DNA of 64,000 bases from JANNSX01 sp041397825 (GTDB taxonomy: Bacteria > Pseudomonadota > Alphaproteobacteria > Rhizobiales > Hyphomicrobiaceae): NCBI GenBank assembly GCA_041397825.1, contig JAWKVX010000005.1:372001-436000 (forward strand), in the 5' to 3' direction. The translations under genes were made by a program, and so were the position numbers. A model generated the notes under the pieces. The model saw only the letters and a list, made by a program, of their open reading frames with translations, did no database searches and had not been told where the DNA came from. Positions 52,901-62,842 of this stretch are shown in pieces (within the stretch, counting starts at the first letter, position 1; each line of letters starts with the position of its first letter).

Positions 52901-54703
52901 ATGTGGCGAATTGGCCGGTTGCTCGGCAGCGCAGTGGCGGCGGTGGCATTCCTCGCGCCGGCCTCGGTCGACGCCGAGCCGGCACATGGCATCGCCATGC
53001 ATGGAAAACTCAAATACGCGCCAGGTTTCAGCCACTTCGACTACGTCAATCCGGACGCACCGAAGGGCGGGACGCTCAACATGACCACCGGCGAGGCGTT
53101 CGACAGCCTCAATCCGCTGATCGTCAATGGGGCGCCGGCACCCGGGTTGCGGGGCTACGTCTACGAAACGCTGCTCGAGCGTGCGACCGACGAGCCCTTC
53201 TCGCTCTACGGTCTGATCGCCGAGACCGTCGAAATTCCCGAGGATCGAAGCTGGGTCGAGTTCCGCCTCAACCCGAAGGCGCATTTTTCCGACGGCACGC
53301 CCATTCTCGCCGAGGACGTCATCTTCTCGATGGAGCTGTTGCGGGATCACGGCCGCCCCAACCACAACACCTACTACAAGAAGGTAGCGAAGGCCGAGGC
53401 CAGGGACGATCGCACCGTCCGGTTCACCTTCGATGTGACCGGTGACCGCGAGATGCCGCTGATCATGGGGCTGATGCCCGTCCTGCCGAAGCATGCGATC
53501 GATCCGCAGACATTCGAGAGGACCACGCTCGAGCCACCGGTCGGCAGCGGACCCTATCTGGTGTCGGAGATCGTTCCGGGTCGAAGCGTGACCTACACAC
53601 GCGATCCGGCCTATTGGGCGAAGGACCTCAACGTCATGCGCGGCAGGTACAATCCCGCCGTCGTGAAATTCGAGGTGGTCCGCGACGTCAACTCGCGCTT
53701 CGAGAGCTTCAAGACGGGGAATGTGCTGGTCTGGCCGGAGACCGATCCCTCGAGCTGGTCGAGCGCGTTCAACTTTCCTGCGGTCACCCAGGGCAAGGTC
53801 GAGAGGCTCGAGCTCGACGTCGCCGTACCGGCCGGCATGTCGGCCTTCGTGATGAACACTCGTCGTCCGCTGCTCAAGGACCCGCGCGTCCGCCAGGCGC
53901 TGATTCAACTCTTCGACTTCGAATGGGTGAACCGCAATCTCTACCATGGCCTCTACAGCCGGACCGAAAGCTACTTCGAGCGCTCGGAGCTTTCATCGTC
54001 CGGCCGGCCTGCGGATGAGCGGGAGCGCAAGCTGCTGGCGCCGTTTCCCGATGCCGTGAAGCCCGAGGTGCTCGAGGGGACATTCCGCTTTCCAGAGAGC
54101 GATGGCAGCGGCAGGGACCGCAAGCCGTTGCGGGAGGCGCTCGGTCTCCTGAAGCAGGCCGGCTACGAGCTGAAGGACGGCAAGCTCCTCGACAAGACCT
54201 CCGGCCGCCCGCTGGTACTCGAGGTCTTGACGCTGACCGCCGATCAGGAGCGCCTTGTCCTCACCTTCGCGGCCAGCCTGAAGCGAGCGGGCATCTCACT
54301 CACGGTCCGTCAGATGGAGAAGGTCCAGTATCAGCAGAGGCTCAACGACTTCGACTATGACTTGGTCCAGTTCGACTATCCGGCATCTCTGTCGCCCGGC
54401 AACGAGCAGAATTTTCGCTGGAGCTCGGCGAGCGCTGCTGCGCGAGGCTCCTTCAACTATGCCGGAGTGAGGAGTGCGGCGGTCGACGCCATGATCGCCG
54501 CCGTCCTCGCCGCCGACGACCGCGAGAGTTTTGTCTCGGCCGTCCGGGCGCTCGACCGGGTCTTGATTTCCGGCGACTACGTTGTGCCTTTGTTCCATCT
54601 GAAGACACAGTGGGTGGCCGTGTGGAAACAGCTGATGAGGCCTGCCGTGACTCCGCTTTCCGGCTATCAGCTGGACACCTGGTGGCTCGAGCCGGGGCGT
54701 TGA
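52901..54703 (+). CDS. Peptide ABC transporter binding protein, YejA-like
   Basis: 600 residues, long for family 5 and typical of YejA. Signal peptide MWRIGRLLGSAVAAVAFLAP; mature part starts with AHGIAMHGKLKY and has FSHFDYVNPDAPKGG and FDSLNPLIV, a YejA signature. YejABEF imports peptides, including microcin C-like compounds, into the cytoplasm. GGGAGGAT precedes ATG 52901. No yejB, yejE or yejF permease gene follows, so the partner permeases must be elsewhere or this copy is an orphan binding protein. Confidence 0.92.
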   Translation: MWRIGRLLGSAVAAVAFLAPASVDAEPAHGIAMHGKLKYAPGFSHFDYVNPDAPKGGTLNMTTGEAFDSLNPLIVNGAPAPGLRGYVYETLLERATDEPFSLYGLIAETVEIPEDRSWVEFRLNPKAHFSDGTPILAEDVIFSMELLRDHGRPNHNTYYKKVAKAEARDDRTVRFTFDVTGDREMPLIMGLMPVLPKHAIDPQTFERTTLEPPVGSGPYLVSEIVPGRSVTYTRDPAYWAKDLNVMRGRYNPAVVKFEVVRDVNSRFESFKTGNVLVWPETDPSSWSSAFNFPAVTQGKVERLELDVAVPAGMSAFVMNTRRPLLKDPRVRQALIQLFDFEWVNRNLYHGLYSRTESYFERSELSSSGRPADERERKLLAPFPDAVKPEVLEGTFRFPESDGSGRDRKPLREALGLLKQAGYELKDGKLLDKTSGRPLVLEVLTLTADQERLVLTFAASLKRAGISLTVRQMEKVQYQQRLNDFDYDLVQFDYPASLSPGNEQNFRWSSASAAARGSFNYAGVRSAAVDAMIAAVLAADDRESFVSAVRALDRVLISGDYVVPLFHLKTQWVAVWKQLMRPAVTPLSGYQLDTWWLEPGR

Positions 54704-54892
54704 CGGGGCCTCGGCCGGGTCAATCGGCCGTTAACCCTCACACCATCAGACATCATGACCGATTGCACAGGCCGAGCGTGTATAGTATCTGAACTCTTGT
54801 CCGCATTGGATTGATAGTATTCGGATTTCGCGAGGTGCGTAACGCGGGGTCGCGGCATGGGGGCTGCGTGATCGCGCGTTCGATGGAAGTCG

Positions 54893-55795
54893 ATGGCCCT
54901 GATACAAAACTTGCCCTCCGTGGCGGCGATGCAGTCTCGGCCCGCCGTATGGAGCGTTCGCTACCTGTTTGCACCGTTCATGATCCTGGTGCCGAACGCC
55001 GTTGCCGTTGCGATCGTCGGTAATGGGCTCGGATACTTCTGGCTCGTGCCGGTGGCGCTCGCGGCGCTCGGCCTCTCCTATCTCGCCGAGCGCATCGCCC
55101 CCTACGAGCCGACGTGGAATGCCGATCACGACGATACGCCGCGCGATATCGCGCATGGCATCATCTACGAGATTTGCTCCTTCAACTCGATGGTGATCCT
55201 GCCGTTTCTGACGATGTGGGTGCCTTGGGCAGGCGTGGTGTGGCCATCGGACTGGCCGCTGGCCTTGCAACTCGTCTTCGCCATCGTGCTCGCCGATGTC
55301 GGGGTGACGCTCATCCACTATTGGAGTCACAAGCTGCCGCTCCTGTGGAGGTTCCACGAAATCCACCACAGCTCGCGTCGGCTCTATGGCCTGAACGGAC
55401 TCGTCCGGCACCCGGCTCACCAGACGCTCGACCTCGCCATTGGCTTCATGCCGCTCGTGCTGCTCGGCCTGCCGCTCGACATCGCCGTTCTGCTCGGCTT
55501 TGCGATCACGATCCAGCTTCTCCTGCAGCACTCGAATGCCGACGTCAGGGTCGGGCCATTCTCGCGGGTTCTCGCGATTGGTCCCGTTCACCGGCTGCAT
55601 CACGTCAAGTGGCATGGAGAGGGGGACGTGAACTTCGGCCTCTTCTTCAACATCTGGGATCGGATGCTCGGCACGTTCACGCTCGCCAAGCAGGAGCTGG
55701 TGCGCGAGGGCGAGGTGGGCGTCGACGACGGCGCCGAGCATCGGACGCACTACCTCGACGAGATGATCAGGCCGTTCCTGCGGAACAGAACCTGA
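54893..55795 (+). CDS. Sterol desaturase / fatty acid hydroxylase family membrane protein
   Basis: 300 residues with several membrane segments (first about 23-48). The di-iron histidine clusters are HYWSH, HEIHHSS, HRLHH and further His between them, as in the family. It inserts a hydroxyl or double bond in a lipid in the inner membrane; the substrate (sterol-like, hopanoid, carotenoid or acyl lipid) is not readable. ATG 54893 is 5 bp after GGAAG; ATG 54929 is an alternative. It converges with the class III aminotransferase gene. Confidence 0.93.
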   Translation: MALIQNLPSVAAMQSRPAVWSVRYLFAPFMILVPNAVAVAIVGNGLGYFWLVPVALAALGLSYLAERIAPYEPTWNADHDDTPRDIAHGIIYEICSFNSMVILPFLTMWVPWAGVVWPSDWPLALQLVFAIVLADVGVTLIHYWSHKLPLLWRFHEIHHSSRRLYGLNGLVRHPAHQTLDLAIGFMPLVLLGLPLDIAVLLGFAITIQLLLQHSNADVRVGPFSRVLAIGPVHRLHHVKWHGEGDVNFGLFFNIWDRMLGTFTLAKQELVREGEVGVDDGAEHRTHYLDEMIRPFLRNRT

Positions 55796-55830
55796 GCGAC
55801 CGGCGCGCCGCGCTCAACCCGGGTCCGACC

Positions 55831-57243
55831 TCAGGGCGTCCACTTGCCCTCCTTGACCAGATCCTCCGCCGTACGGTCGAGGGCTTGGCGCAGGATCGAC
55901 ACCATCCTGTCGATCTCCTCCCTGGTGATGACGAGCGGCGGCGACATCACGCACATGTTGGCGATCGGCCTGACGATGAGGCCGAGATCGAAGCAGTGGC
56001 GGTCGACCCGCTTGGCGATCTCGCTGTCGAGCTCGGTGCTTTCGGCGCCGACATTCTCCCGGTCGGCGACGCATTCGACGCATGCCATCAGCCCGAGCCC
56101 CCGGACGTCGCCGACGAGGGGTGAGCTCTGAAGGGAGCGCAGCGAGGACTGGAAGTGCGGCGCGATCCGCTGCACGTGCTCGAGAATGCGCTCCTTCTCG
56201 ATGATGTCGAAGTTGGCGAGCGCCGCGGCGCAGGACACCGGATGGCCGGAATAGGTGAAGCCGTTCGAGAACCAGGCGCCATGGGCGTTCGCGCCGGAGA
56301 TGCGGGCCAGCACCTTGTCGGAGATCGCCAATCCGCCGAGCGGTACGTAGCCCGATGTCACGCCCTTGGCGAAGGTGATGATGTCCGGCTCGATGCCGAA
56401 CACGTCCTTCGAGGCGAACCAGTGGCCGAGGCGGCCGAAAGCGGTCACGACCTCATCGGATATGTAGAGAATATCGTGCTTCCGGCAGATCTCGGCGGTG
56501 CGCTTATGATAGCCCTCGGGCGGGATGATGACGCCTCCCGAGGCAAGGATGGGCTCACCGAGGAAGGCCGCGATCCGGTCGGGTCCGATGAGGGCGATTC
56601 GCTCCTCGAGCTCCTTCACGAGGACATCCAGGAACTGCGCCTCGGTCAAGCCCTTGGGCCGGCGATAAGGCAGCGGCGAAGAGAGGAACGAGATCCGGTC
56701 GCTGTCGAGATCGAAGTTCCGGCGGTTGAAGGCGCGGCCGGAGCAGGCGGCCGTCAGGTCGGTCGAGCCGTGATAGCCGTTGATGCGAACGAGGATCGTC
56801 TTCTTGTCCGGACGCCCGAGCACGTTGTTGAAGAACTCGACGAAGCGGAGTGCCGTATCGACCGCCGTCGAGCCGCCAGTCGTGAAGAAAACATGCTTCA
56901 GATCGCCAGGCGCCACCGCCGCTATGCGCTTGGCGGCATCGGCCGCCGCGCCGTTGGTCGAGTACCAGGGCGAATTGTAGGCGAGCCGCATCGCCTGACT
57001 GGCCATCGCGTCGGCGATCTCGCGCCGGCCATAGCCGACCTGGGTGCACCACATGCCGCCCGGACCGTCGATCAGCCGGCGGCCGCGCGTGTCTGTGACA
57101 TAGATCCCCTCGGCCGTGCCGAGGACGGTTCGCGCCTGCTGGCCGAGCTTCTCCAGCTCCTCCCACGGCTGCAGGAGATGACGCCGGGCGCTGTCCTCGA
57201 TCTCGGCGGCGCTCCACTGGGCGCCCGTTTGCTCATTGGTCAT
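55831..57243 (-). CDS. Class III PLP-dependent aminotransferase
   Basis: 470 residues. PLP Lys in ITFAKGVTSGYVPLGG, phosphate-side GSTAVDTALRF, and DEVVTAFGR before it. It resembles omega-amino acid/GABA-type:pyruvate aminotransferases. It is the last gene of the polyamine-type importer operon, 17 bp after the ATPase gene, so the natural substrate is an amine or omega-amino acid brought in by it. Exact amino donor unknown. Confidence 0.94.
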   Translation of the reverse strand: MTNEQTGAQWSAAEIEDSARRHLLQPWEELEKLGQQARTVLGTAEGIYVTDTRGRRLIDGPGGMWCTQVGYGRREIADAMASQAMRLAYNSPWYSTNGAAADAAKRIAAVAPGDLKHVFFTTGGSTAVDTALRFVEFFNNVLGRPDKKTILVRINGYHGSTDLTAACSGRAFNRRNFDLDSDRISFLSSPLPYRRPKGLTEAQFLDVLVKELEERIALIGPDRIAAFLGEPILASGGVIIPPEGYHKRTAEICRKHDILYISDEVVTAFGRLGHWFASKDVFGIEPDIITFAKGVTSGYVPLGGLAISDKVLARISGANAHGAWFSNGFTYSGHPVSCAAALANFDIIEKERILEHVQRIAPHFQSSLRSLQSSPLVGDVRGLGLMACVECVADRENVGAESTELDSEIAKRVDRHCFDLGLIVRPIANMCVMSPPLVITREEIDRMVSILRQALDRTAEDLVKEGKWTP

Positions 57244-57260
57244 GCGATGATTTCCTGGGG

Positions 57261-58346
57261 TTAGGCTGGCAGAATGTTGATCCAGTCGTTGGGGATGCTG
57301 AGCCAGAGCTCGGCGCCGTCGCGCGGCATGCTCGCCTCGTCGTCGAGGCTGGTGACCGCGACGATCGGACGGGCGAGCCCGGCGACGTCGAAGATGAACT
57401 GGCTGCGATCGCCAAGAAAGGCATGACCGCGGACTCGAGCCTTGGCCTTCAGGGCATGGTCGGTGGCCGGCGCGGTGGAGAATGTGATGAGCTCCGGGCG
57501 TGCCGCGACCTTGACTTGGACGCCGTCGGGCACGTCCCTGGCCGGAACGTCGATCCTGCCCAGGGGGCCGACGTCGAGCGTCACCGTGTCTCCCTGCCGG
57601 CCGATCTCCTGGGCATCGAAGAAGTTCATCTGGCCGATGAAGCCGGCGATACGCGTCGAAATGGGATAGTCGTACAGCCGCCGGGGCGTGTCGGCCTGCT
57701 CGACGCGGCCATCGAACATGACGGCGACGCGATCGGACAGGGCCAGCGCCTCCTCCTGGTCGTGCGTGACGAAGACGAAGGTGATGCCGACCGAGCGCTG
57801 CAGGGCCCTGAGCTCGACCTGCATCTCCTCGCGGAGCTTCTTGTCGAGGGCGGCGAGAGGCTCGTCGAGGAGCAGCACTTTCGGCCGCTTGATGAGGGCG
57901 CGGGCGAGCGCCACGCGCTGGCGCTGGCCGCCGGAAAGCTGGTTGGGCTTTCTCGTGTCGAAGCCGGTCAGATGCACGAGGTCCAGAGCCTCATCGACCC
58001 GCCGGGTCTCCTCTTTTGCCTCCAGGCGCTCCTTGCGGAGCCCGTAGCCTACATTCTGCCGGACATTGAGGTGGGGGAAGACCGCATAGCTCTGGAACAC
58101 CATGTTGGTCGGCCGGTGGTTTGGCGGGACATCCGCCATCGGTTGGCCGTCGATGTGGATCTCGCCATAGGTCGGCGTGTCGAAGCCGGCGATCATTCTC
58201 AGCAGCGTGGTCTTGCCGCAGCCGGACGGACCCAGGAGCGCGAAGAACTCGCCGCGACGGATGTCGAGCGTCACGTTGTCGACGGCGCGGACATCGCCAA
58301 AGTGCTTCGAGACGCGGTCTATCCTGATGAAGGCATCGTCGCTCAT
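57261..58346 (-). CDS. ABC transporter ATPase, PotA type
   Basis: 361 residues. Walker A LGPSGCGKTTLL, signature LSGGQRQR, Walker B VLLLDEPLAALD and H-loop VTHDQEEALA are intact, followed by the TOBE regulatory domain. It drives the spermidine/putrescine-type importer formed by the two permeases before it, 7 bp away. Confidence 0.96.
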   Translation of the reverse strand: MSDDAFIRIDRVSKHFGDVRAVDNVTLDIRRGEFFALLGPSGCGKTTLLRMIAGFDTPTYGEIHIDGQPMADVPPNHRPTNMVFQSYAVFPHLNVRQNVGYGLRKERLEAKEETRRVDEALDLVHLTGFDTRKPNQLSGGQRQRVALARALIKRPKVLLLDEPLAALDKKLREEMQVELRALQRSVGITFVFVTHDQEEALALSDRVAVMFDGRVEQADTPRRLYDYPISTRIAGFIGQMNFFDAQEIGRQGDTVTLDVGPLGRIDVPARDVPDGVQVKVAARPELITFSTAPATDHALKAKARVRGHAFLGDRSQFIFDVAGLARPIVAVTSLDDEASMPRDGAELWLSIPNDWINILPA

Positions 58347-58353
58347 GACGTCC

Positions 58354-59166
58354 TCACATGGTCCTCAAGGCGCCTTCGCCGCGACGCCGGAGCCATTCGA
58401 CGATGACCAGCAGCACGGTGGAAGCGACGATGATGAGGGAGCCGAGTGCGAGCACGCCGGGCAGGCGATCGGCGAAGCGTAGCTGGCTCCAGATGAAGAT
58501 CGGCAGGGTCTGCTCGGTGCCGGTGACGAAAAACGTCACGACGAAATCGTCGAACGAGATGAGGAAGGTCAGGAGCAGGCTCGAGGCGACGCCGGGCCAA
58601 ACGAGCGGCAACGTCACACGCCAGAAGGTCGAGAGTGCACCCTCGCCGAGATCGAGCGAGGCTTCCTCGTAGGACGGGTCGTAGCCCTGGAAGCGCGAGA
58701 TCATGATGACGAGCGCATAGGGCGTGCAGACGATGATGTGACCGAGAATGATGGTTGCGAGCGAGAGTGTCACGCCGAGCGAGAACAGGAGAACCAGGAG
58801 CGCGATGCCGAGGATGATCTCGGGCATCACCATCGGCAACGAGACGAGCGACACCATGGCGTGCCGTCCGGGCATGCCGTGACGGGTCACGGCCTTGGCC
58901 GCTAGTGTCGCGATCATGGTGGCGACGACGGAGGCGATGGCGCCGACGACGATGCTGTTCCAAAGCGCCTTGTGAAGCTGCGTATTGGCCGCCATCGCCT
59001 CGTACCACTTGAGCGTCAGGCCCTTGAAGGGAAAGGCGATGAAGATCGAGTTGTTGAAAGAGAAAGCGAGCAGGATGACGATCGGAGCATAGAGGTAGAT
59101 GACGGCCATGATCGCGTAGGCCTTGAGCGTCCGGTTCTCGACCATGAAGCCCGTGGCGCTCGTCAT
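58354..59166 (-). CDS. ABC transporter permease, PotC type
   Basis: 270 residues starting MTSATGFMVENR. Six membrane segments, coupling loop EEASLDLGEGALSTFWRVTLP. ATG 59166 overlaps the PotB-type stop by 4 bp (ATGA); the longer upstream frame is a shadow of the PotB gene. Confidence 0.94.
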   Translation of the reverse strand: MTSATGFMVENRTLKAYAIMAVIYLYAPIVILLAFSFNNSIFIAFPFKGLTLKWYEAMAANTQLHKALWNSIVVGAIASVVATMIATLAAKAVTRHGMPGRHAMVSLVSLPMVMPEIILGIALLVLLFSLGVTLSLATIILGHIIVCTPYALVIMISRFQGYDPSYEEASLDLGEGALSTFWRVTLPLVWPGVASSLLLTFLISFDDFVVTFFVTGTEQTLPIFIWSQLRFADRLPGVLALGSLIIVASTVLLVIVEWLRRRGEGALRTM

Positions 59167-60095
59167 CCAATCCGCTCCGAGATGCGACGGGTGAAAAACA
59201 TGTACGTAAGCGAGATGGCCGTCACGATGAGGATCGAGACGATGGCGAGCGCCGATCCGAGCGGCTTGTCGTTCACGCGGCCGAACAGCTCGACGATCGA
59301 GCTCGCGACCATCTGCCCGTCCGGACCGCCGACCAGCTGCGGCGTGACGTAATCGCCGACCGTCGGAATGAAAATCATCAGGCTGGCGGCCATGACGCCC
59401 GGCACCGACAGCGGAAAAACGATGCGCCAGAGCCGGTCGCGCGGGCTGTCGCCCAAGTCCGTCGCCGCCTCGAGATAGCTGCGGTCGATCTTCTCCAGGC
59501 TGACGAAGAGCGGCAGGATCGCGAACGGCAGCCAAGCGTGCACCAGGGTCAGGATCACGGCGATGGGATTGTAGACGAGGAAGTCGAGCGGCTCCGAGAT
59601 GAGGCCGACGATCTTGAGGCCCGAGTTGATGACGCCGTTGTAGCCGAGGATCACCTTCCAGGAGAACACGCGCAGCAGATAGCTGGTCCAGAACGGCGTA
59701 GTGATGAGGATCAGCCAGAGCGTCCGGCGCGAGCCGGCGTAGAAGGCGAGGAAGTAGGCGATCGGATAGGCGAGCAGGATGGTCAGCGCCGTCGTCGAGA
59801 TTGAGATGACGAGCGAGCGCATCATGGTCAGCTGATAGAGCGGATTGGTGACCGCCTCGGCGTAGTTTCGCAAGGTGAAGCCGGGGATGATCCTGACGCC
59901 CTCCTGGGTCCAGAAGCTCGTCAGGACGGTCGACGCCATGGCAAAGGCCAGGGCGACACCGCAAATGATCAAGACCGGCAGCATCAAGCCGTAGCCGGTC
60001 ACCCAGTCCTTGGGGATGAGAGGTTCCTTGCGACGCGGCGGGGACGCCGAGAGTCGGCTTCGGCTGCCGGTCTCGCGCAGGTCGGCCGCCGTCAC
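59163..60095 (-). CDS. ABC transporter permease, PotB type
   Basis: 310 residues. A Pro/Arg-rich cytoplasmic N-terminus (about 1-35) precedes the first membrane segment (GLMLPVLIICGVALAFAMA). The coupling loop is EAATDLGDSPRDRLWRIVFP, and FIPTVGDYVTPQLVGG is typical of spermidine/putrescine permeases. It follows sdaA with a 117-bp gap on the same strand. Confidence 0.95.
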   Translation of the reverse strand: MTAADLRETGSRSRLSASPPRRKEPLIPKDWVTGYGLMLPVLIICGVALAFAMASTVLTSFWTQEGVRIIPGFTLRNYAEAVTNPLYQLTMMRSLVISISTTALTILLAYPIAYFLAFYAGSRRTLWLILITTPFWTSYLLRVFSWKVILGYNGVINSGLKIVGLISEPLDFLVYNPIAVILTLVHAWLPFAILPLFVSLEKIDRSYLEAATDLGDSPRDRLWRIVFPLSVPGVMAASLMIFIPTVGDYVTPQLVGGPDGQMVASSIVELFGRVNDKPLGSALAIVSILIVTAISLTYMFFTRRISERIG

Positions 60096-60212
60096 GGCAC
60101 GTCCGCTTTGGAGAGAGTTGGATCAGGGTGATTGAGCATAACCGCGTCAGTCTGCCTCAGCTCCTGGTAAATGGCAAACCGGGGAAGCCGACGACGACGG
60201 CGGGTCCGGGCA

Positions 60213-61598
60213 TCAGCACTCGACGACGGTCACCGCCAGACCGCCCTGCGAGGTTTCCTTGTACTTCGACTGCATGTCGATGCCGGTTTGCCGCATCGTC
60301 TCGACGACCGTATCGAAGAACACGATGTGCTTGCCGTCGCCGGCCAGGGAAAGCGACGCCGCGTTGATGGCCTTCACGGCCCCCATGGCATTGCGCTCGA
60401 TACAGGGCACCTGCACGAGGCCGCCGACCGGATCACAGGTCATGCCCAGATGGTGCTCGAGGGCGATCTCGGCCGCATTCTCCACCTGCTCGTTGCTGCC
60501 ACCGAGCGCCGCACAGAATCCCGCTGCCGCCATGGCGCTCGCCGAGCCGACCTCCCCCTGGCAGCCGACCTCGGCGCCGGACAGCGAGGCGTTGTACTTG
60601 ATGATTGCGCCGAAGGTGGCGGCGGTGAGGAGGAAGCGGTGCATGCCGCCCCGATCCGCGCCCGGGCACATGTCACGATAGTAGCGGATGACGGCCGGTG
60701 TCACGCCTGCCGCCCCATTGGTGGGAGAGGTGACCACCCGGCCGCCGCCGGCATTCTCCTCGTTGACCGCAATCGCGAAGGCACTGACGCGATCGAGGCA
60801 TTGATGCGGATACTTCAGGTTCCTCTCCTCGTCGGCGACCGCCTTCTCGTAGACCGCCTTGGCGCGCCGGCGAACCTTGAGACCGCCCGGCAGCAGGCCT
60901 TCGCTGGCGAGGCCCCGGTCGATGCAACTCATCATCGCGGAGAGAATGCGGTCGAGACCGTCGTCGACCTCTTCGGCGCTGCGGAGCGAGCGCTCGTTGG
61001 CCAATGCGATCTCGGCGATGGTCTTGTTCTCCGCCTTGCAGATGTCGAGCAGCTGGCGGGCGGTCTGGAAGGGATGCTTGACGACGCGTCCATCGAGCCC
61101 GCCGCCTGCCGGCTGGCCCGACTGATACTGATCCTCGGAAACGACGAAGCCGCCGCCGACCGAGAAATAGACCCGATTGGCGAGCTCGTTGCCATCCTTG
61201 TCGAACGCCATGAGCCTGAGGCCGTTCGGGTGGCCGGGCGATGGCGTCTTGAAGTCGAAGACCAGGTCGTCGGCGGGCGAGAAGCTGATGACGCGGCGTC
61301 CACCGAGGCTCAGCTGTCGGTCGGAGTGGATCGCCGCGATGAGCTGCGGGATGGCGTTCGGATCGATGTCCGCCGGCCGCGCGCCCGTCAGGCCGAGCAG
61401 CACGGCGGTGTCCGTCCCGTGCCCCTTGCCGGTGAAAGCCAGCGAGCCGTAGAGCACCGAGCGGATGCGAGCGACATCGCCGAATTTGCCCAGGCGATCG
61501 AGCCGTGTGAGGAAGCGTGTCGCCGCCACCATCGGGCCGACCGTGTGCGAGCTCGATGGACCGATGCCGATCTTGAAGATATCGAAGACGCTGACCAT
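60213..61598 (-). CDS. sdaA: L-serine ammonia-lyase, single-chain iron-sulfur type
   Basis: 461 residues. N-terminal beta domain with SVFDIFKIGIGPSSSHTVGPM, and alpha domain with GCQGEVGSASAMAAAG, MTCDPVGG and further Cys for the 4Fe-4S cluster; SSSHT is the substrate loop. It converts L-serine to pyruvate and ammonia. It is embedded between the binding-protein gene and the permeases of a polyamine-type importer, which is unusual. ATG 61598 is 3 bp after GAGGGG; the frame open above it overlaps the binding-protein gene and is rejected. Confidence 0.95.
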   Translation of the reverse strand: MVSVFDIFKIGIGPSSSHTVGPMVAATRFLTRLDRLGKFGDVARIRSVLYGSLAFTGKGHGTDTAVLLGLTGARPADIDPNAIPQLIAAIHSDRQLSLGGRRVISFSPADDLVFDFKTPSPGHPNGLRLMAFDKDGNELANRVYFSVGGGFVVSEDQYQSGQPAGGGLDGRVVKHPFQTARQLLDICKAENKTIAEIALANERSLRSAEEVDDGLDRILSAMMSCIDRGLASEGLLPGGLKVRRRAKAVYEKAVADEERNLKYPHQCLDRVSAFAIAVNEENAGGGRVVTSPTNGAAGVTPAVIRYYRDMCPGADRGGMHRFLLTAATFGAIIKYNASLSGAEVGCQGEVGSASAMAAAGFCAALGGSNEQVENAAEIALEHHLGMTCDPVGGLVQVPCIERNAMGAVKAINAASLSLAGDGKHIVFFDTVVETMRQTGIDMQSKYKETSQGGLAVTVVEC

Positions 61599-61693
61599 TG
61601 TCCCCTCGTCGGGCACGTTAAGCTGAGCGCTCCTATCACTCTGCGCGCGGCTGGCAGCCGACCGAATGCGCCAGAGAGCGTCGCAACCGGGCC

Positions 61694-62842
61694 TCAGCGG
61701 ATTTGCTGGGTGGCAAGCCAGGTCTGGAAGCGGGCATCGATGCGGTCGCGATTCTGAGCCCACCAGTCGTAGTTGTAGATGAGGACGTTCTTGGCATTCT
61801 CGGGCGCCGTCGGCAGGTAGGGCGCCATGTCGATGCCGAGCTCGGCATGCTTGCCGACAAGTGCGCTCGATGAGCGGCGGGCCGGCCCGTAGGAGATATA
61901 GCTCGCCTGGGCCGCCAAGCGCTCGGTCGATGTCGCAAAGCGGACGAAGCGGAGGACCTCGTTGAGGTTCTGGGTGGTTTTCGGAACGATCCAGCCGTCG
62001 AAGTCGAAGGCTTGCCAGTCCCACAACATCGCGACCGGCGTCTTCTTGCCCTTGCGCGTCATGATGTTGAACAGCCGGCCGTTGTAGGCCGAGGCGATGA
62101 CGACCTCGCCCTTGGCGAGCCACTCGGCCGGCTCGGCGCCATCCTTCCACCAGCGGATATGGCCGTCGAGAGTGGCGAGCTTCGCCAGCGCCCGGTCGAG
62201 GCCGTCCGGTGTTTCGAGCTCGGCATAGACGGACTCGGCGGCCACGCCGTCGCAGATGAGGGCCCATTCGAGGTTGTTGATCGGCCGCTCCTCGAGGGCA
62301 CGCATGCCGGGAAACTTCTCGAGATCGAAGACGTCGCAGAGCTTGGTCGGCGCTTCCTTGAACCGGTCCGTCCGATACCCGAAAGTTGTCGAGTAGACGA
62401 TCTCGGGAATGAAGCATTCCGAGATGATCGTCTGGCCGAAATCCTGGGTTGGCGGCGTGCCGTCGGGAGCCGGGCTCAGGAGAATGTCGTGCGGCACCGG
62501 CATGGCGATGCCCTCCTGGCACAGCCGGATGGCATCCGCCGCCGATACGTCGACGAGATCCCAGCTCGCACTGCCGATCGCGGTCTGTGACCGAAGCTGG
62601 GCGACTTGCTCGCCGCCGGCATTGATCAGCTCGATCGTCGTCGAGGGCGAGACCGACTTGTAAGGATCGATGTAGGATTTCTTCTGGCTGTCGGCATAGG
62701 CGCCGCCCCAAGAGACCACCGTCAGCTTGTGTACGGCCTGGGAGAGGACCGGTGTCGCAAGCAGCGATAGGCCGACGGCCGCGCTGGCCGCCAGCCGGCG
62801 CCACCAGCCTATCCACGTCCGGTTCTCATCGTCTGCCATCAT
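61694..62842 (-). CDS. Spermidine/putrescine-type ABC binding protein (PotD-like)
   Basis: 382 residues. Signal peptide (LAASAAVGLSLLATPVLSQA, about 17-36), then family 1 polyamine-type binding-protein features: LTVVSWGGAYADSQKK, SWDLVDVSA and VIASAYNGRLFN. First gene of a six-gene minus-strand run. ATG 62842, 62839 and 62854 are all possible. The ligand may be a polyamine, choline-like or other amine; the divergent FAD amine oxidoreductase fits any of these. Confidence 0.92.
   Translation of the reverse strand: MMADDENRTWIGWWRRLAASAAVGLSLLATPVLSQAVHKLTVVSWGGAYADSQKKSYIDPYKSVSPSTTIELINAGGEQVAQLRSQTAIGSASWDLVDVSAADAIRLCQEGIAMPVPHDILLSPAPDGTPPTQDFGQTIISECFIPEIVYSTTFGYRTDRFKEAPTKLCDVFDLEKFPGMRALEERPINNLEWALICDGVAAESVYAELETPDGLDRALAKLATLDGHIRWWKDGAEPAEWLAKGEVVIASAYNGRLFNIMTRKGKKTPVAMLWDWQAFDFDGWIVPKTTQNLNEVLRFVRFATSTERLAAQASYISYGPARRSSSALVGKHAELGIDMAPYLPTAPENAKNVLIYNYDWWAQNRDRIDARFQTWLATQQIR

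Noticed and set aside
54704..54892. TTGCAC...TATAGT promoter before the sterol-desaturase-family gene
   Set aside because: The spacer is only about 12-14 bp, too short for a normal sigma-70 promoter.
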